Below are positions 42,101 through 52,700 of a stretch of 64,000 nucleotides of DNA, in pieces. Position numbers and translations under genes: made by a program. Where the stretch lies: positions 24,947 to 88,946 of the forward strand of contig RDXN01000057.1 in the NCBI GenBank assembly GCA_004292855.1. The letters are read 5' to 3'. The notes below the pieces were generated by a model. The model was not told where the DNA came from and ran no database searches. It saw only the letters and a list, made by a program, of their open reading frames with translations. How positions within the stretch are numbered: the first letter of the stretch is position 1; every line of letters begins with the position of its first letter. This DNA comes from Cytophagales bacterium. Lineage in GTDB: Bacteria; Bacteroidota; Bacteroidia; Cytophagales; Spirosomataceae.

Positions 42101-43324
42101 GTCTTGTATAACCTGATCGCCAACGCGCTTAAATTCACCCATAAGGAGGGAACTATCTGGGTTCGTTGTTTTGCAAAACAAGTTGATAATCAGTTCTGTG
42201 TTGTGTTGGAGGTAGAAGATACCGGCATCGGAATTTCTGCCGAACACAAGGGGCACATTTTTGAGCGATTCTACCAGCGGTCGCCCAACGTAGCGAACGG
42301 ACAAGGCCGGGCCAAGAAAGCCGGAACCGGTATCGGACTGGCCCTGACCCGCGAACTGATTGAGCTACACCGGGGGCAGATTCAGGTGGAGAGTCAGCCT
42401 GGTTTAGGGACCGTTTTCACCGTTACGCTGCCCATCGACGCGTCGGCATTCCCGAACGAGTGGCTATCCGCCACCACAAACGCGTGGATACCGACTCAGG
42501 ATGAGCCACTCGTTCCGGTTATGGCCCCCGCCGAGTCCCCCATAACTGCGGTTCATGACCTGCCGCTGGTGTTGGTCGTGGAAGACGACGACGATTTGAG
42601 ACAGTATATAGCTGGTTGTTTCCGGCAGCATTACCGGGTGCTGTCGGCGGCTAACGGTCTGGAAGCACTCGCACAGGCCCAAAACGAGATCCCCGATCTG
42701 ATCGTGAGCGACTGGCTGATGCCCGACATGGATGGCCTTCAGCTTTGCGAGGCTCTCAAATCCGACGAGCGCACAAGCCACGTTCCGCTCATTTTGCTCA
42801 CCTCCCGCTCCAGCACGGAGAGCAAACTGGAGGGGCTGGGCGTGGGTGCCGACGACTACATCACCAAGCCGTTTACGCTCAGTGTGTTATTACTCCGAGC
42901 CAGAAACCTGATTCAGAGTCGCCAACTGCTGCGAGCGAAATATAGCCGGGTGCTGACGCTCAAACCCACCGACGTTGTTGTTGAATCGGCGGAGGAGGTG
43001 TTTCTGCGCAAAGTGATGGCCCTGATCGACCAGCACCTCACCGACCCGGACCTCGATGTGCAGCGTCTGGAGCGCGAATTGGCTCTGAGCAACACGCAGT
43101 TATACCGGAAGCTAAAGGCGTTGACGGGCAAGGGGGGGAACGAACTCATCCGCACGATGCGGCTGCAACGGGCCGCCCAACAACTACAAACCGGCGGCCA
43201 AACCGTAGCGGAGGTAGCCTATGCCGTGGGTTTCAACGACCCCAACTATTTTATCCGGGCTTTCAAAAAGGAGTTCGGTCAGTCGCCCGGCGAGTGGGGG
43301 AAGCAGGGCGTTGAAATAGCCTAA
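39200..43324 (+). CDS. Hybrid two-component system regulator
   Basis: A 1374-residue one-protein signalling chain typical of Bacteroidota glycan loci. Signal peptide or first helix at about 20-35; a periplasmic two-bladed propeller of Reg_prop repeats (GFLWLGTADGLNRYDG, GNLWVGTQGAGLFR) to about 760; a Y_Y_Y domain; a transmembrane helix near 815-835; HisKA with ANISHEFRTPLTL; HATPase with GTGIGLALTREL; a receiver with Asp in SDWLMPDMDG; an AraC-type HTH at the end (EVAYAVGFNDPNYFIRAF). The start at 39200 is chosen because the hydrophobic leader follows; the frame open from 38996 is unsupported. It probably senses a glycan fragment and activates the SusCD locus downstream. Confidence 0.93.
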   Translation: MRLWVGKWPCRTVACQVKRLVAYPIIVLLLTSWPSWSQHRFHPLTTGDGLSHNTVLDILEDHKGFLWLGTADGLNRYDGERFQVYRRAARDTNSLSSNYINCLLEDRQHRLWVGTNGGGLNLLDKTGTRFIHVGHTGDGTDLSSITITDLAQDERGFVWASTNGNGLLKINPSTRQMWRINSTNSRLPSNFVSQICPDHQGNLWVGSFDGMVQRLRLSDYAVSPYPLPKPVTKLSRGPIMSITCDKRGNLWVGTQGAGLFRKQPHESAFRLVFYQAGIVEDVNNARSLYEAPDGRFWLGTDDGVVVAEDTSFRRTTHLQHRSLSVGGLSTHAVVCVRGDRRGNVWVGTWEAGLNVHFAQPDPFNVFMHRPGLPNTLLTPVVSTLATDSTGCVWVGSSRGLTFIDPKTNTTRYIQHRPDCTNCLPGNDVSELVYLSETALLATIWNKGTVLLNPKTGVVYRIPALDGQTIHFVLSEGGHWVRVVAKDGRAWRMNRHTGEVHSSPGLPQVMTKSKTLLQTADGLIWGGTFGDGLLAFDPRTATIRQYQSEARPGSLYDSHVICLFEDRHRRLWVGTTGGLHRFDKRTGRFVLLDTDNGLTNNAIMSITQDKAGYLWVATNEGLCQVDENGTVTRTYRREDGLAGNDFSERAVSRSPDGTLFFGGKHGLTVFDPKQLITRDRAIPVYLTDLKLFNKSVAAGTPGLPLPQALIDTKKLTLRYDQSVFTFDFSSVLFQAHRNVRYAYKLDGFEEAWNYVGSQHSATYTNLNPDTYLFRVKASQTDDFTNAPERVLTLTILPPWYRTGWSYGVYILLITGLLLGIRRLIQLREGFKTKIRAEHLETEKARELDRLRSGFFANISHEFRTPLTLILTPLEHFLTDQTPDSRRPLWQTMHQNANRLLRLINQLLDLAKLESNSLRPDINQQDVMPFVRQVAGTFTAQANQQGVAFWVSTEPDTALAWFDPDILEKVLYNLIANALKFTHKEGTIWVRCFAKQVDNQFCVVLEVEDTGIGISAEHKGHIFERFYQRSPNVANGQGRAKKAGTGIGLALTRELIELHRGQIQVESQPGLGTVFTVTLPIDASAFPNEWLSATTNAWIPTQDEPLVPVMAPAESPITAVHDLPLVLVVEDDDDLRQYIAGCFRQHYRVLSAANGLEALAQAQNEIPDLIVSDWLMPDMDGLQLCEALKSDERTSHVPLILLTSRSSTESKLEGLGVGADDYITKPFTLSVLLLRARNLIQSRQLLRAKYSRVLTLKPTDVVVESAEEVFLRKVMALIDQHLTDPDLDVQRLERELALSNTQLYRKLKALTGKGGNELIRTMRLQRAAQQLQTGGQTVAEVAYAVGFNDPNYFIRAFKKEFGQSPGEWGKQGVEIA

Positions 43325-43354
43325 GACCGCTCACTTCCGTATCCTCGGCCTGTG

Positions 43355-46300
43355 TCAGAGCATGGGCGGTTTTTTGGGCTTGTGGAATTGCCAGACACCC
43401 AGCGGGCCATCGTTTGCGCCGACCAGGAACCAGACGGAGCCGTCGGGCCGGTTGAGTGGGATGAGCGATTTAACGTCGCTATCCATCGCGAGGCCGGTGT
43501 TGAGTACGGTTTTGAACGCCGACTGCCCGTTCGATTGGCCGGTTCCTGCCAGCAGCAACCCCTTCCCGGCATCGAGCTGACCGCCAATGGTTTCGGTGCT
43601 GTACAGGTTGCCCGCCACCAGCACGTCGAGCAATCCGTCGCCCGTGAAATCGTTGATAACTAAGCCATTCAGGGGCGCGAATTGGGCTTCTACAGGCAAC
43701 TGATGCACAGCAAATGTAAAATTGCCCCGGTTTTCCAGGTAGCAACTCGCCAGTTGGCGGGCATCAAGAACGAAGGCCGCGTCGCGCTCCGCCGACGAGA
43801 ACAACTCCTCAAACGGGTGGCTGGCGTAGTCGTGGTAGGTTGGGAATCGCTTTTTGATGCTCGGAATCTGGGCCACCATCACGTCGCGGGGGGCAACGGG
43901 CACGTGCTGATGTCTGAGGTAATGGGTCAGAATGGGGTCGAGCCGCCCGTTGGCGTCGTAATCATGGGCGAATACGCGCAGGGGTTCGGTGGCCGACGCT
44001 CGGTATTTGCTGTTAAGACCCAGATTACCCGCTACGTAATCCATATCGCCATCCTTGTCAAAATCGCCCGCAGCCAACGAACACCACCAGCCCGTTTGAG
44101 CATCCAGGCCCGTCGTTTGGACTTTTTCCAATCGCCCGCCTGTGTTCCGAAACAGGGTTGGGGCCATCCATTCGCCCACTAACATCAGGTCGGGACGGTC
44201 GGAAGGCCGCACCCCCGACGGTTCGATTTTGTCGTTGTCGGCATCGGTCCAGAGGGCCGCCGTCACCAGACCCACGTTGCGAAGGCCGGGCGCGTGGGTA
44301 TCGGTGCAGTCGGTGAAATGGCCCCGGCCATCATTTCGGAGCAGATAACTGGGGGCCGGTTTGGGGTAGTTCCCCGGCACCACGCGCCCGGCCCGGAACA
44401 CGTCGGTGTCGCCGTCGCCATCAAAGTCGACCACCGTAACTACCCCACCGCTCGACCGCGTGGGCGGCAAGGCATTGGGCGAAGGCGCGAAGTTGCCCCG
44501 TCCGTCGTTCAGATACAGCCGGTCCTGATAGTCTGCCGACAGCCCTTCGGTGCGGCTTCCCCCGCTCACCACGTACAGATCGTTATCGCCATCGCGGTCG
44601 GCATCGAAAAACACCGCGCCCATGTCTTCGTAGGCCTCACTGCCCGGCAACGATTTCGTCACGAACCGGCCCGACGCGGGGTCCTGCACGTACACGAGCG
44701 AAGGATGGCCCCAATCCGTGCCCACGAAAAAATCGTCGAGTCCGTCGCCATTCACATCACCCACGGCCAGTTGAGGGCCGTTTTGGCCGAGTTGGTGGGG
44801 CAGGAGGGGTGTCCGGTTGAAATCGACGACTTTGTTTTCTACATGCTTGCTATCCAACCCGCTTTGGTCAGGCCGCAGTTGGGTAAACATTGGGTCCGAC
44901 GATGGGACCGGTGCCGACCACTCGCCAACCGGGTGATACGCCACCGACAAGACCCGGTTGGCCTCGCCCGGTCCCAACACCTGCTTGTTGCCGTTGGGGT
45001 AACGAAGCACGAGCGAATCGTAGCGAGCGTTGTTGCCCAACCCAAAATGCAGCGTGTTCTCGACCGTCGAGACGAAGCCGCGCACGGGGGCTAGTTCGAG
45101 CATCTGCTGTTGCCCGCCCGCGTAGAGCCAGGCTTTGGTGCCGACCGTCACGGGCAAACCCGGTGCAGGTGACACGTTGACCCTGAGCCAGTTCGGGTGT
45201 TTCTCCTGCTGATTGAGCCGATTTTCGAGCACGAAGCTTTCACTGTCGATGTTATTGGTGACCAGGTCGAGGTCGCCATCGTTGTCGAGGTCGGCGTAGG
45301 CGGCCCCGTTCGAGAAGCCGGTTTGGTCCAGGCCCCATTCTTTGGATACGTCGGTGAAGGTCAGGGAGGTTTCGGGGTTGCTGCCCTCGTTGCGGTAGGC
45401 GTATTTGGGGATTTCGGGTTGGGGCAACGAATACAGTTCCTTGCGGGCGGCTTTAAACTGAGCGTCGGGTGTGCCAAACGAAGCCTGCTCGTGGTTAAAC
45501 ACGATGAAATCGAGGTTGGTCACGTCGCGCCGGTAACCGTTGGTGATGTACAAATCCTTCCAACCGTCGTTGTCGAAATCGGCCAGCAGCGGTGCCCAAC
45601 TCCAGTCGGTTTTTTCGATACCCGCGAGTTGCCCGATTTCCGAGAAAGAAACCCCTCCGGCAGCAGATCGACCCCGGTTTAACTGCAACGTATTGCGCAT
45701 AAACTGAGGCTGATAGCCCAGTTGTTTTTCCATCTGAAACCGGTTGTAGTTGGACCCAGAGAGCATCATTTTTTGCCGATAATTCTCGGCGGGCAGCATG
45801 TCGAGCACCACAATATCGGGCAGGGCGTCGTTATTGACATCGGCAATGTCGACCCCCATGCCGTTGTGGGTTTGATGTTTCAGCAGGGTAGTCGCTTCGT
45901 TGCTGAACGGGGCGCGGGCCTCATCGGGTCGGTTCATCCAGACCAAATCGTTCGACAAAAAATCGTTGGCGCAATAGATGTCCGGCCAGCCGTTATCATC
46001 GAGGTCGCTCAAACACACGCCCAGCCCGTAGCCCTCAGCCACGATGCCCGCTTCGCCCGAAACGTTCTGAAAATGACCGTTTCGGTTACGATACAACCGG
46101 TCGGTGCTGGGGGCTGTGCCGTCGTTTTGTTTGGGGCGGAGGTTGTTGCGGCTCGTGGTTTCGAGGGCGTTGGTGAGCAGGTAGCAGTCAAGGTCTCCGT
46201 CGCGGTCGTAGTCGAAAAAGACGGCCTGCGTGCTGTAGCCCGTGTCGGCCAAGCCAAACTCGGCAGCTCGCTCGGTGAAGGTTGGTGTCGTACTACCAGG

Positions 46301-46768
46301 GATTAACCCGTTGTTGATGAACAGTTTGTTGGCGGGGTGGGGCGTTTTCCCGGCCACACACAGGTAGATGTCCGGCCAGCCATCGGCGTTCACGTCGGCC
46401 ACGCTCACGCCCGTACACCAGGCGTCCGTTCCGGTTTTTGAGGGCACCGTGCTGTCCGAAAACCGAATGGGTCCGCCCGACTCAGTCTGGTTCAGGTAGA
46501 GTCGGCTCGATACCTGATTCCCGGCAAAGTACAAGTCGGGCTTGCCATCGCGGTTGAAATCGCCCACGCCCACGCCCGCCCCGTTGTACATGTACTCGAA
46601 GGTGAGCGCGTTAATGGAGTCGGTGTCGGTGAGTTGGTTTGCGAAGGTGATGCCGGTTTGGGACGAAGGGAGTTTCACAAACAGCGGACTGTTACCCACC
46701 CGGCTACTCCACCAGCCACCCAGCCCGATGAGACCTGCGCCCAAAGCACCTAACAGATAGATTTTCAT
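43355..46768 (-). CDS. FG-GAP/VCBS-repeat protein with ASPIC/UnbV domain (CRTAC1 type)
   Basis: A 1137-residue exported protein with an N-terminal hydrophobic anchor (residues 3-20). Calcium-binding FG-GAP/VCBS repeats of the form DFNRDGKPDLY, DVNADGWPDIY, DYDRDGDLDCY and DFDGDGDTDVF fill two blocks, about 60-500 and 620-1130, predicted to form integrin-like beta-propellers. The ASPIC/UnbV domain lies between them (about 535-600: PVTVGTKAWLYAGGQQ, LHFGLG). Such proteins are abundant in Bacteroidota and are often encoded beside SusCD pairs; their function is unknown, probably glycan or surface binding. It follows the GntR gene by 9 nt, so both are likely one transcript. Confidence 0.9.
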   Translation of the reverse strand: MKIYLLGALGAGLIGLGGWWSSRVGNSPLFVKLPSSQTGITFANQLTDTDSINALTFEYMYNGAGVGVGDFNRDGKPDLYFAGNQVSSRLYLNQTESGGPIRFSDSTVPSKTGTDAWCTGVSVADVNADGWPDIYLCVAGKTPHPANKLFINNGLIPGSTTPTFTERAAEFGLADTGYSTQAVFFDYDRDGDLDCYLLTNALETTSRNNLRPKQNDGTAPSTDRLYRNRNGHFQNVSGEAGIVAEGYGLGVCLSDLDDNGWPDIYCANDFLSNDLVWMNRPDEARAPFSNEATTLLKHQTHNGMGVDIADVNNDALPDIVVLDMLPAENYRQKMMLSGSNYNRFQMEKQLGYQPQFMRNTLQLNRGRSAAGGVSFSEIGQLAGIEKTDWSWAPLLADFDNDGWKDLYITNGYRRDVTNLDFIVFNHEQASFGTPDAQFKAARKELYSLPQPEIPKYAYRNEGSNPETSLTFTDVSKEWGLDQTGFSNGAAYADLDNDGDLDLVTNNIDSESFVLENRLNQQEKHPNWLRVNVSPAPGLPVTVGTKAWLYAGGQQQMLELAPVRGFVSTVENTLHFGLGNNARYDSLVLRYPNGNKQVLGPGEANRVLSVAYHPVGEWSAPVPSSDPMFTQLRPDQSGLDSKHVENKVVDFNRTPLLPHQLGQNGPQLAVGDVNGDGLDDFFVGTDWGHPSLVYVQDPASGRFVTKSLPGSEAYEDMGAVFFDADRDGDNDLYVVSGGSRTEGLSADYQDRLYLNDGRGNFAPSPNALPPTRSSGGVVTVVDFDGDGDTDVFRAGRVVPGNYPKPAPSYLLRNDGRGHFTDCTDTHAPGLRNVGLVTAALWTDADNDKIEPSGVRPSDRPDLMLVGEWMAPTLFRNTGGRLEKVQTTGLDAQTGWWCSLAAGDFDKDGDMDYVAGNLGLNSKYRASATEPLRVFAHDYDANGRLDPILTHYLRHQHVPVAPRDVMVAQIPSIKKRFPTYHDYASHPFEELFSSAERDAAFVLDARQLASCYLENRGNFTFAVHQLPVEAQFAPLNGLVINDFTGDGLLDVLVAGNLYSTETIGGQLDAGKGLLLAGTGQSNGQSAFKTVLNTGLAMDSDVKSLIPLNRPDGSVWFLVGANDGPLGVWQFHKPKKPPML

Positions 46769-46777
46769 ACGATTGCC

Positions 46778-47803
46778 TTAGCAAGATGCCCGAAACTGAA
46801 GTTGCAACGCCAGTGAGCCAGAGGCTGCACGAGGGCAGTGTTGGCCGCTCATGATTTGAGCCGCGAGTCGCCCCACCTCGGCAGAGGGGTGAGCAATAAC
46901 CGACACGCCCCCGGCCAGCAGCCGCGTGTAATCGTTCTCCACAAAACTCACGATACCCATCTGCCGACCCAATTGCAACCCCCTCCGCTGACTTCCCTCG
47001 ACCAACTTAATCAGGTGATGACTGTCGACCACAAAATAGGCCTGCTGCGGTTGAATGTCAGCCTCGGCTAATTCATCAATCAGTTGAAAATCAAAGCCGT
47101 ATGTCGTGCAGAATCGCCGGAACGCGCGAATTGAGTCGGCATCGAAACAATCGTGTTCGGGCAGTACCAGATTCAGCTTGGTGTATTTTTGCAGGGTGCT
47201 CAATTGACTTTGGAGGGCGTCGTACAGGGCCGTTTCGCCCCCGTAATGAAGCTGATGGCCGTGGCGCAACACCTCCGCCCATTGATTACCAACCAGAATT
47301 ACTTTGTTACCCGGCACATTACGAATGCACTGGAGCGTGATGGGGTCCTGCCCGATCAGGTGGGGCATCAAGACAAAATAATGGTAATTGCCCTGTTGCC
47401 GATCCAGCAATTGGCAGAGCAGTTCGCGCCGGTAATTGTAACTACTCACGTCCAGAATAGCCTCGCGCTGGAGGTTGCTGGCGATGGCATCGTGGAGTTG
47501 TTTCACGCCCTCGGTTAGCCCACCAGCCACAATCAGCACCCGCAACGCATGGCGTTTTGGCTGACCGGCAATGAAGAATCCTTTCCGGGTGATCGACGTG
47601 ATAAACCCTTGTTGGTGCAGGGTTTCGTAGGCCCGCTTTACAGAATCTTTCGACAGATACCACTCGGCGCAGGCCTCGTTGATGGAAGGCAATTGGTCGC
47701 CCAGGGCCAGCACGCCCCGTTCAATGTCGCCTACAATGGCATTCACAATTTGTTGGTACTTGGGCGCACGGGCCTGGTTGTCCAGCGTAAAATCCAGTTT
47801 CAT
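46778..47803 (-). CDS. GntR-family transcriptional regulator with LacI-type ligand domain
   Basis: A 341-residue repressor or activator. The winged HTH (residues 1-75) has LPSINEACAEWYLSKDSVKR; the rest resembles the periplasmic-binding-protein fold seen in LacI/GalR regulators (ALRVLIVAGG, NKVILVGNQW, GGVSVIAHPSAEVGRLAA). This arrangement is common for sugar-responsive regulators in Bacteroidota. The start at 47803 places the HTH at the N-terminus; a longer frame continues to 48079 without support. It is adjacent to the SusD gene and cotranscribed with the FG-GAP gene. A palindrome TTACCGGGTAA (47952-47962) upstream could be its operator. Confidence 0.87.
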   Translation of the reverse strand: MKLDFTLDNQARAPKYQQIVNAIVGDIERGVLALGDQLPSINEACAEWYLSKDSVKRAYETLHQQGFITSITRKGFFIAGQPKRHALRVLIVAGGLTEGVKQLHDAIASNLQREAILDVSSYNYRRELLCQLLDRQQGNYHYFVLMPHLIGQDPITLQCIRNVPGNKVILVGNQWAEVLRHGHQLHYGGETALYDALQSQLSTLQKYTKLNLVLPEHDCFDADSIRAFRRFCTTYGFDFQLIDELAEADIQPQQAYFVVDSHHLIKLVEGSQRRGLQLGRQMGIVSFVENDYTRLLAGGVSVIAHPSAEVGRLAAQIMSGQHCPRAASGSLALQLQFRASC

Positions 47804-48113
47804 AGCGTTTGAAGGTTCGTGGTTTCGACAAGGCATACTTAACCCGGCAGTAGCAAAAGCAACCCAAACAGCAAGGAAAAAAATAGCAATAGCATGGCTG
47901 CTAACTCGACCCAACGCAGCCACTCGGGTGCCTTCCCATTCATGCGTATTTGTTACCGGGTAATGTGATGCAAATGTGTCAATACGATACGCTACGAACA
48001 CTGGATAAATCCGCCAAAAAGTAGCACAGAACAGGCAGTATATGCTTTTAAAGACCAAATGGCCCAAAACTAGGGCCATTTGGTACCAGACTACCTACCC
48101 ATATACTCTCATC
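47804..48113. other. Intergenic region between SusD and GntR genes
   Basis: 310 nt without a gene. It holds the terminator hairpin of the SusCD transcript (48054-48084) and a palindrome TTACCGGGTAA at 47952-47962 about 150 nt upstream of the GntR start. No convincing TAnnTTTG promoter was found. Confidence 0.6.
48054..48084 (-). terminator. Terminator hairpin after SusD
   Basis: ACCAAATGGCCC pairs perfectly (12 bp) with GGGCCATTTGGT around a 7-nt loop, 30 nt after the SusD stop codon on the minus strand. The T run after it is short. Confidence 0.75.
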
Positions 48114-49718
48114 TCAATAGCCTGCATTTTGAACCAGAGCGGGGTTCAGATCGCGCTCACTTTGAGGGATGGGCTTCAATAAATTCTTGGCGGACCAATT
48201 TTTATTGGGGTCCGTCCGGCCAAAATCGATGTCGCGTTTGATGTCGATTTTTCCGGCCCGCTGCCACCGCACGAGGTCGTTGTAGCGGTGACTCTCGAAC
48301 GCCAGCTCGACCCGGCGTTCGTGGCGCAGGGCCGTGAACAGTTCGGCCTCGGTGCCTACTTTTGCGTCGGGCAGGGCCACGGCGGTTGGGTCGGCCCGGC
48401 GACGAACCTGATTGATGAGGGCGGCTGCCCCGGCGAGGTCTTTGGTTGGTCCCAGAATTTTGCACTCGGCCAGCATCAGCAGCACGTCGGCGTAACGAAT
48501 CACGCGCTCGTTGTTCACACTGAGGGGCGAGCGGAAGTCAATGTTATTGTCGCCCAAAACGTACTTGGCAATAGACGACCCGGTGGCCGAGTAATCGGCT
48601 TTGAAGATCCATTTCTTGGAACCGTCGGTGTTTTCGCCCGTGTTGAACGGGTCGCCATCGAGAAACAACGTAGCCACCCGGCGGGGGTCGCCCTTCTCAA
48701 ATTCGCGTTGGAGCGAGAGCGTCGGCACCACCTCGCCGTAGCCCTGCGCGTTGGCCCCCGGCGCGCAGACATTGTTCAACCCGCACGACGCCCGGAAGTA
48801 GATCAGGCGGGCCGTTCCTGCCGAGATATCCTCGCCGTTGCCGTCGAAGTTGAAATCGACGGGTAGCCAGGGGTTGAAACCGCCGATGCCCATCTGAATC
48901 TCAAACACCGACTCGGCGTTGTTTTCGGTGCGGGCCGCGAAGTTATCCCCGAAGTTCTTAACCAGCGAATACCGGCCTGCCAGCCCCTGAAATTCCGCAG
49001 CGGCCTGTGCATACAACTCCGGCTTGTTTTCCCACTGCGCCCGAAACAACAAAACCTTGCCCAGCATTGCCTGCGCGGCTCCGCTGTTGGCCCGGCCCAG
49101 GTTTTCGCTGTTCCACTGCTTAGGTAGGTTTGTTTTGGCAATACGCAGATCGGCAATAACGGCATCCCACAACTGCCCCGGCAACGAGTTGCCCGCACGG
49201 GTTTCTTCGAGGGCACGCGGGGTTTTTTCGATCAGCGGAGCCTGCCCAAAATGAATCGCCAGGATAAAGTTGAAGTAGGCCCGCAGGAACCGCGCTTCGC
49301 CTTCAAACGCCTTCTTCGATGAATCGGACAGGGCGGTTGCGTCGGGCAGTTTTTCCAGAATCACGTTCGACCGCTGGATGCCTTTGTAGGTCGTTTGCCA
49401 CACCGCCCTGAATGGCCCGTCGGTGGGTGTCCAGTTGAAAATCTCCTGGCCGTTCACGGTCGTGTTCTCCGGGGTCGTGTCGTCGTCGGGCAGGAGTGTG
49501 GTTTGGAACCAGCCGCCCCCGTCGAACTGATCGAAGGTATAGTTGAGCAGCGACGAGTAGGCCAGCAACACGGCCCCTTTAAAATCGTCTTCGGTCTGGA
49601 AAAACGTTTGTTCGTCGAGCTTGCCCAACGGAGCCAGGTCCAGTTTTTTCTCGCACTGGGTAAATAGGCTGCACAACAGCAGCAGGGATAGTGTCCGGGT
49701 TATGAATCGTTTTTTCAT
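48114..49718 (-). CDS. SusD/RagB-family glycan-binding lipoprotein
   Basis: A 534-residue surface lipoprotein with lipobox SLFTQC (Cys near 22). It has the family layout: N-terminal LDLAPLGKLDEQTFFQTEDD, TPR-like helices (EARFLRAYFNFILAIHFG), and the C-terminal RHERRVELAFESHRYNDLVR and PIPQSERDLNPALVQNAGY-type ending. It caps the SusC channel encoded immediately upstream (25 nt) and delivers oligosaccharides to it. Substrate cannot be told; the GH30 genes nearby suggest a beta-linked glycan such as a xylan or beta-glucan. Confidence 0.95.
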   Translation of the reverse strand: MKKRFITRTLSLLLLCSLFTQCEKKLDLAPLGKLDEQTFFQTEDDFKGAVLLAYSSLLNYTFDQFDGGGWFQTTLLPDDDTTPENTTVNGQEIFNWTPTDGPFRAVWQTTYKGIQRSNVILEKLPDATALSDSSKKAFEGEARFLRAYFNFILAIHFGQAPLIEKTPRALEETRAGNSLPGQLWDAVIADLRIAKTNLPKQWNSENLGRANSGAAQAMLGKVLLFRAQWENKPELYAQAAAEFQGLAGRYSLVKNFGDNFAARTENNAESVFEIQMGIGGFNPWLPVDFNFDGNGEDISAGTARLIYFRASCGLNNVCAPGANAQGYGEVVPTLSLQREFEKGDPRRVATLFLDGDPFNTGENTDGSKKWIFKADYSATGSSIAKYVLGDNNIDFRSPLSVNNERVIRYADVLLMLAECKILGPTKDLAGAAALINQVRRRADPTAVALPDAKVGTEAELFTALRHERRVELAFESHRYNDLVRWQRAGKIDIKRDIDFGRTDPNKNWSAKNLLKPIPQSERDLNPALVQNAGY

Positions 49719-49743
49719 TGATGTAGTCGTTTGGAGATGGGCG

Positions 49744-52700
49744 TTAAAAAGTCAGGTTAGCACCCACTTGCACCGTGACGGGTTGCGGGATGTTGCCCAC
49801 GTCGGACCCGGCAAACAACTGCGAGGACGCTTGTCCGTAACTAACCACCTCCGGGTCTAAGCCGCTGTATTTGGTGATACGAAACAGGTTGGTTGCGGCC
49901 ACGTACACGCGGGCACCCTGGAACACCTTAATCTTGTCGAGGAACACGCGGGGAATCGAGTAGCCGATCTGCACATTTTTAAACCGCAGGAAACTCGCGT
50001 CTTCCACCCAACGGTCCGAGAAGCGACCGTTGTTGTTGAGGTCGTTGCCCGTGGCGCGGGGCATGGTGTTGCTCGTACCCTCGCCGGTCCACCGGTTTTG
50101 GGTGCTGGCCAGTTGGTTTCGTCCAACGCCACCGAGACCCTCGGCACCCCGCCGAAACTCGTTGTACACGCTGATGCCCGAAACCCCCTGAAACAACAGG
50201 GCCAAATCGAAGCCTTTCCAGTTGGCATTGACGCCGAAGCCATAGAAGAAATCAGGAATAGTTTTGCCCAGATACGTCCGGTCCTCCACGTTAATTTGCC
50301 CGTCGGGGGTGCCGCTAAACTGCTGTCCGTCGGTGCCAGGGCCGTTGTTGTCCTGAAAAATCACATCGCCGGGAACAGGCTTGTTTTTGCCGTTGGCAAT
50401 GTCGAGAATGGCGGCATCGGCTTGAGCGGCATTCTGGTAAATCCCCCCTGTTTTGTAGCCGTAGAAATACCCGATGGGGAAGCCCACCGCCGTCCGGTAG
50501 TCGCCACTGGCAAACTCCTGAACCCCCGGCGCAAGCGAAACGAGCCGGTTCCGTACGGTGGTGAGGTTGCCAAACAGGTCGATGGTCCCCTCTTTGCCGA
50601 CTTTAACGCGGTAGCTCGTTTCGAGTTCGATGCCCCGGTTGTTCACCTGCCCCAGGTTCACGGGAATGCTGCTGAAGCCCGACGTCAGGTTCACGGGCAG
50701 GTTATACAAAAAGTCCTTCGTGTTGCGGTTGTAATAGGTCGCCAGCACGTTCAGCTTCCCAAAAAGGGTCAGGTCGAAGCCCGCGTCGATGCTCTCGTTG
50801 ATCTCCCAGCGCAGGTTGCGGTTGGTCAGTACGGGGATACCCGTACCGCGCAGGGCCGTTTGCCCCTCGCCGATGGTGTACCAAGGCTGCTGCACCACGC
50901 GGGCCACGTACGGAAAATCGCTGCCGATGCGGTCGTTGCCCAACTGCCCCCAGCTTGCACGTAGTTTCAGGTCGGTAATAAACGAGGCTCTGCCCTTCAG
51001 AAACGACTCGTTGGAGACGCGCCAGGCCGCCGAAATCGCCGGGAATAACTTGGCGCGGTTTTCGGGCGCGAAGTTCGACGACATGTCGTAGCGGGCCGTG
51101 GCCGTTACCAGATACTTGTCCTGAAAATCGTAGCTGACCCGCCCGAAATAAGCGAAATAGGCCCGCTCCGACAGTCCCGAACCGACATTGGCGAACACAA
51201 ACCCACCTTTTCCGTCGGACAGGCCCTGCTGATTGCGCAGGCTCCGGTAAAAATTGGGGTTGGTGCTGCTGAAATTCGACGCCGAATAGCCGAGGCTGCT
51301 CGTCCGAATCTGCTGATATTCCATACCCGCCACGGCGTTGATGGTGTGGCCGCCAAACACACCGTCGTAGTTGAGTGTGTTGGTGTAGACCTGCTGAACG
51401 CCCTCGCCCCGGTCGTCGCCCGCTCCGTTGGTGTTACGCTCCTGCCCCAGTTCGCGGGCGGTGTAGCCCGGTTGCCAGCTTGTGTTGCGCGACGTGCCAA
51501 AATCCAGTGCGGCCACCGACCGGAATTTTAGTCCCCGAATCAGTTCCAGTTCACCATAAATATTCCCTAGCAACCGCAACGACCGGTCGGTGGCGTCGAC
51601 CACCTGATTAATGCCCGGCGTGTTCAGAATAGTCAGTCCGGCCACGTTCAGGTTACCCGTGTAGCCGTAGCGGTTGTTGGGTACGCTATTGTCGACATCC
51701 CGATAATTGAAAAACGGGGGCATCGTGGCCGAGGCTGCGTACAAAAATCCGTCGCCCCCGGCATTGCTGCCCCGTTGGGTCTGGTTGTAAGCGATAGTCA
51801 GGGCCTGCCCGATTTTCAGGCGTTTCCCTACCCGGTGGTCGCTGTTGATCCTAAACGAATAGCGGGTCAAATCCCACTTTTTTACCATTGATTTTTGCTC
51901 GAACAACCCCGCCGAGATAAAATAGTTGGAGTTGTCGTTTCCGCCCGACACCGACAGGTTGTAATTGCTGATGGGCGCGTTACGCTCCACAACGGCATCG
52001 CGCCAAACGTCGCGGTTGTCGATGTTGAGCAACGGGCTACCGGGCCGTAAATCGGGGGGGAGGATTAAAAACTCTTTGCTGCCGGGTTGCGCTCCGCTTT
52101 GAGCGTTGGCCCGGTCGAAGCTCTCCTGCGCCAGGGCCACATACTGCGCGGTGCTGTTCATCTCGTAGAATTTGGGGAAGTTCTGCACGCCCGTATACAC
52201 GTCGAGATTCACGCGGGGCTTGCCCGACTTGCCGCGTTTAGTCGTGATGAGTACTACGCCGTTGGCCGCCCGCAAACCGTAAATCGATGAGGATGAGGCA
52301 TCTTTCAATACCGACATCGTTTCGATATCCGCCGGATTGATCTGGTTGCCGGTGCCGTCGCCAATGGGCACGCCATCTACCACAAACAGGGGCTGATTAT
52401 TCCCCACCGTCGATACGCCCCGGATTCGGATGGACACCGGCCCACCCGGTGTTCCGTCGACGTTGGTAATCTGCACCCCCGACACGCGCCCCTGAATGGC
52501 AGCTTCGGCGTTGGCAACGGGCAACCGCGTGATGTCGCGGGCCTGCACGGTACCAATGGATTCGGTGAGTTTGCGGGTTGTTTTCTGGCCGTAACCAACC
52601 ACAACCACCTCGTTGAAGGCGCGGGTATCGGCCTCTAACGATACGGTCAATACGTTGCTGTTTCCGACAGGAACTTCAGTTGCCTGATAGCCTACGGACG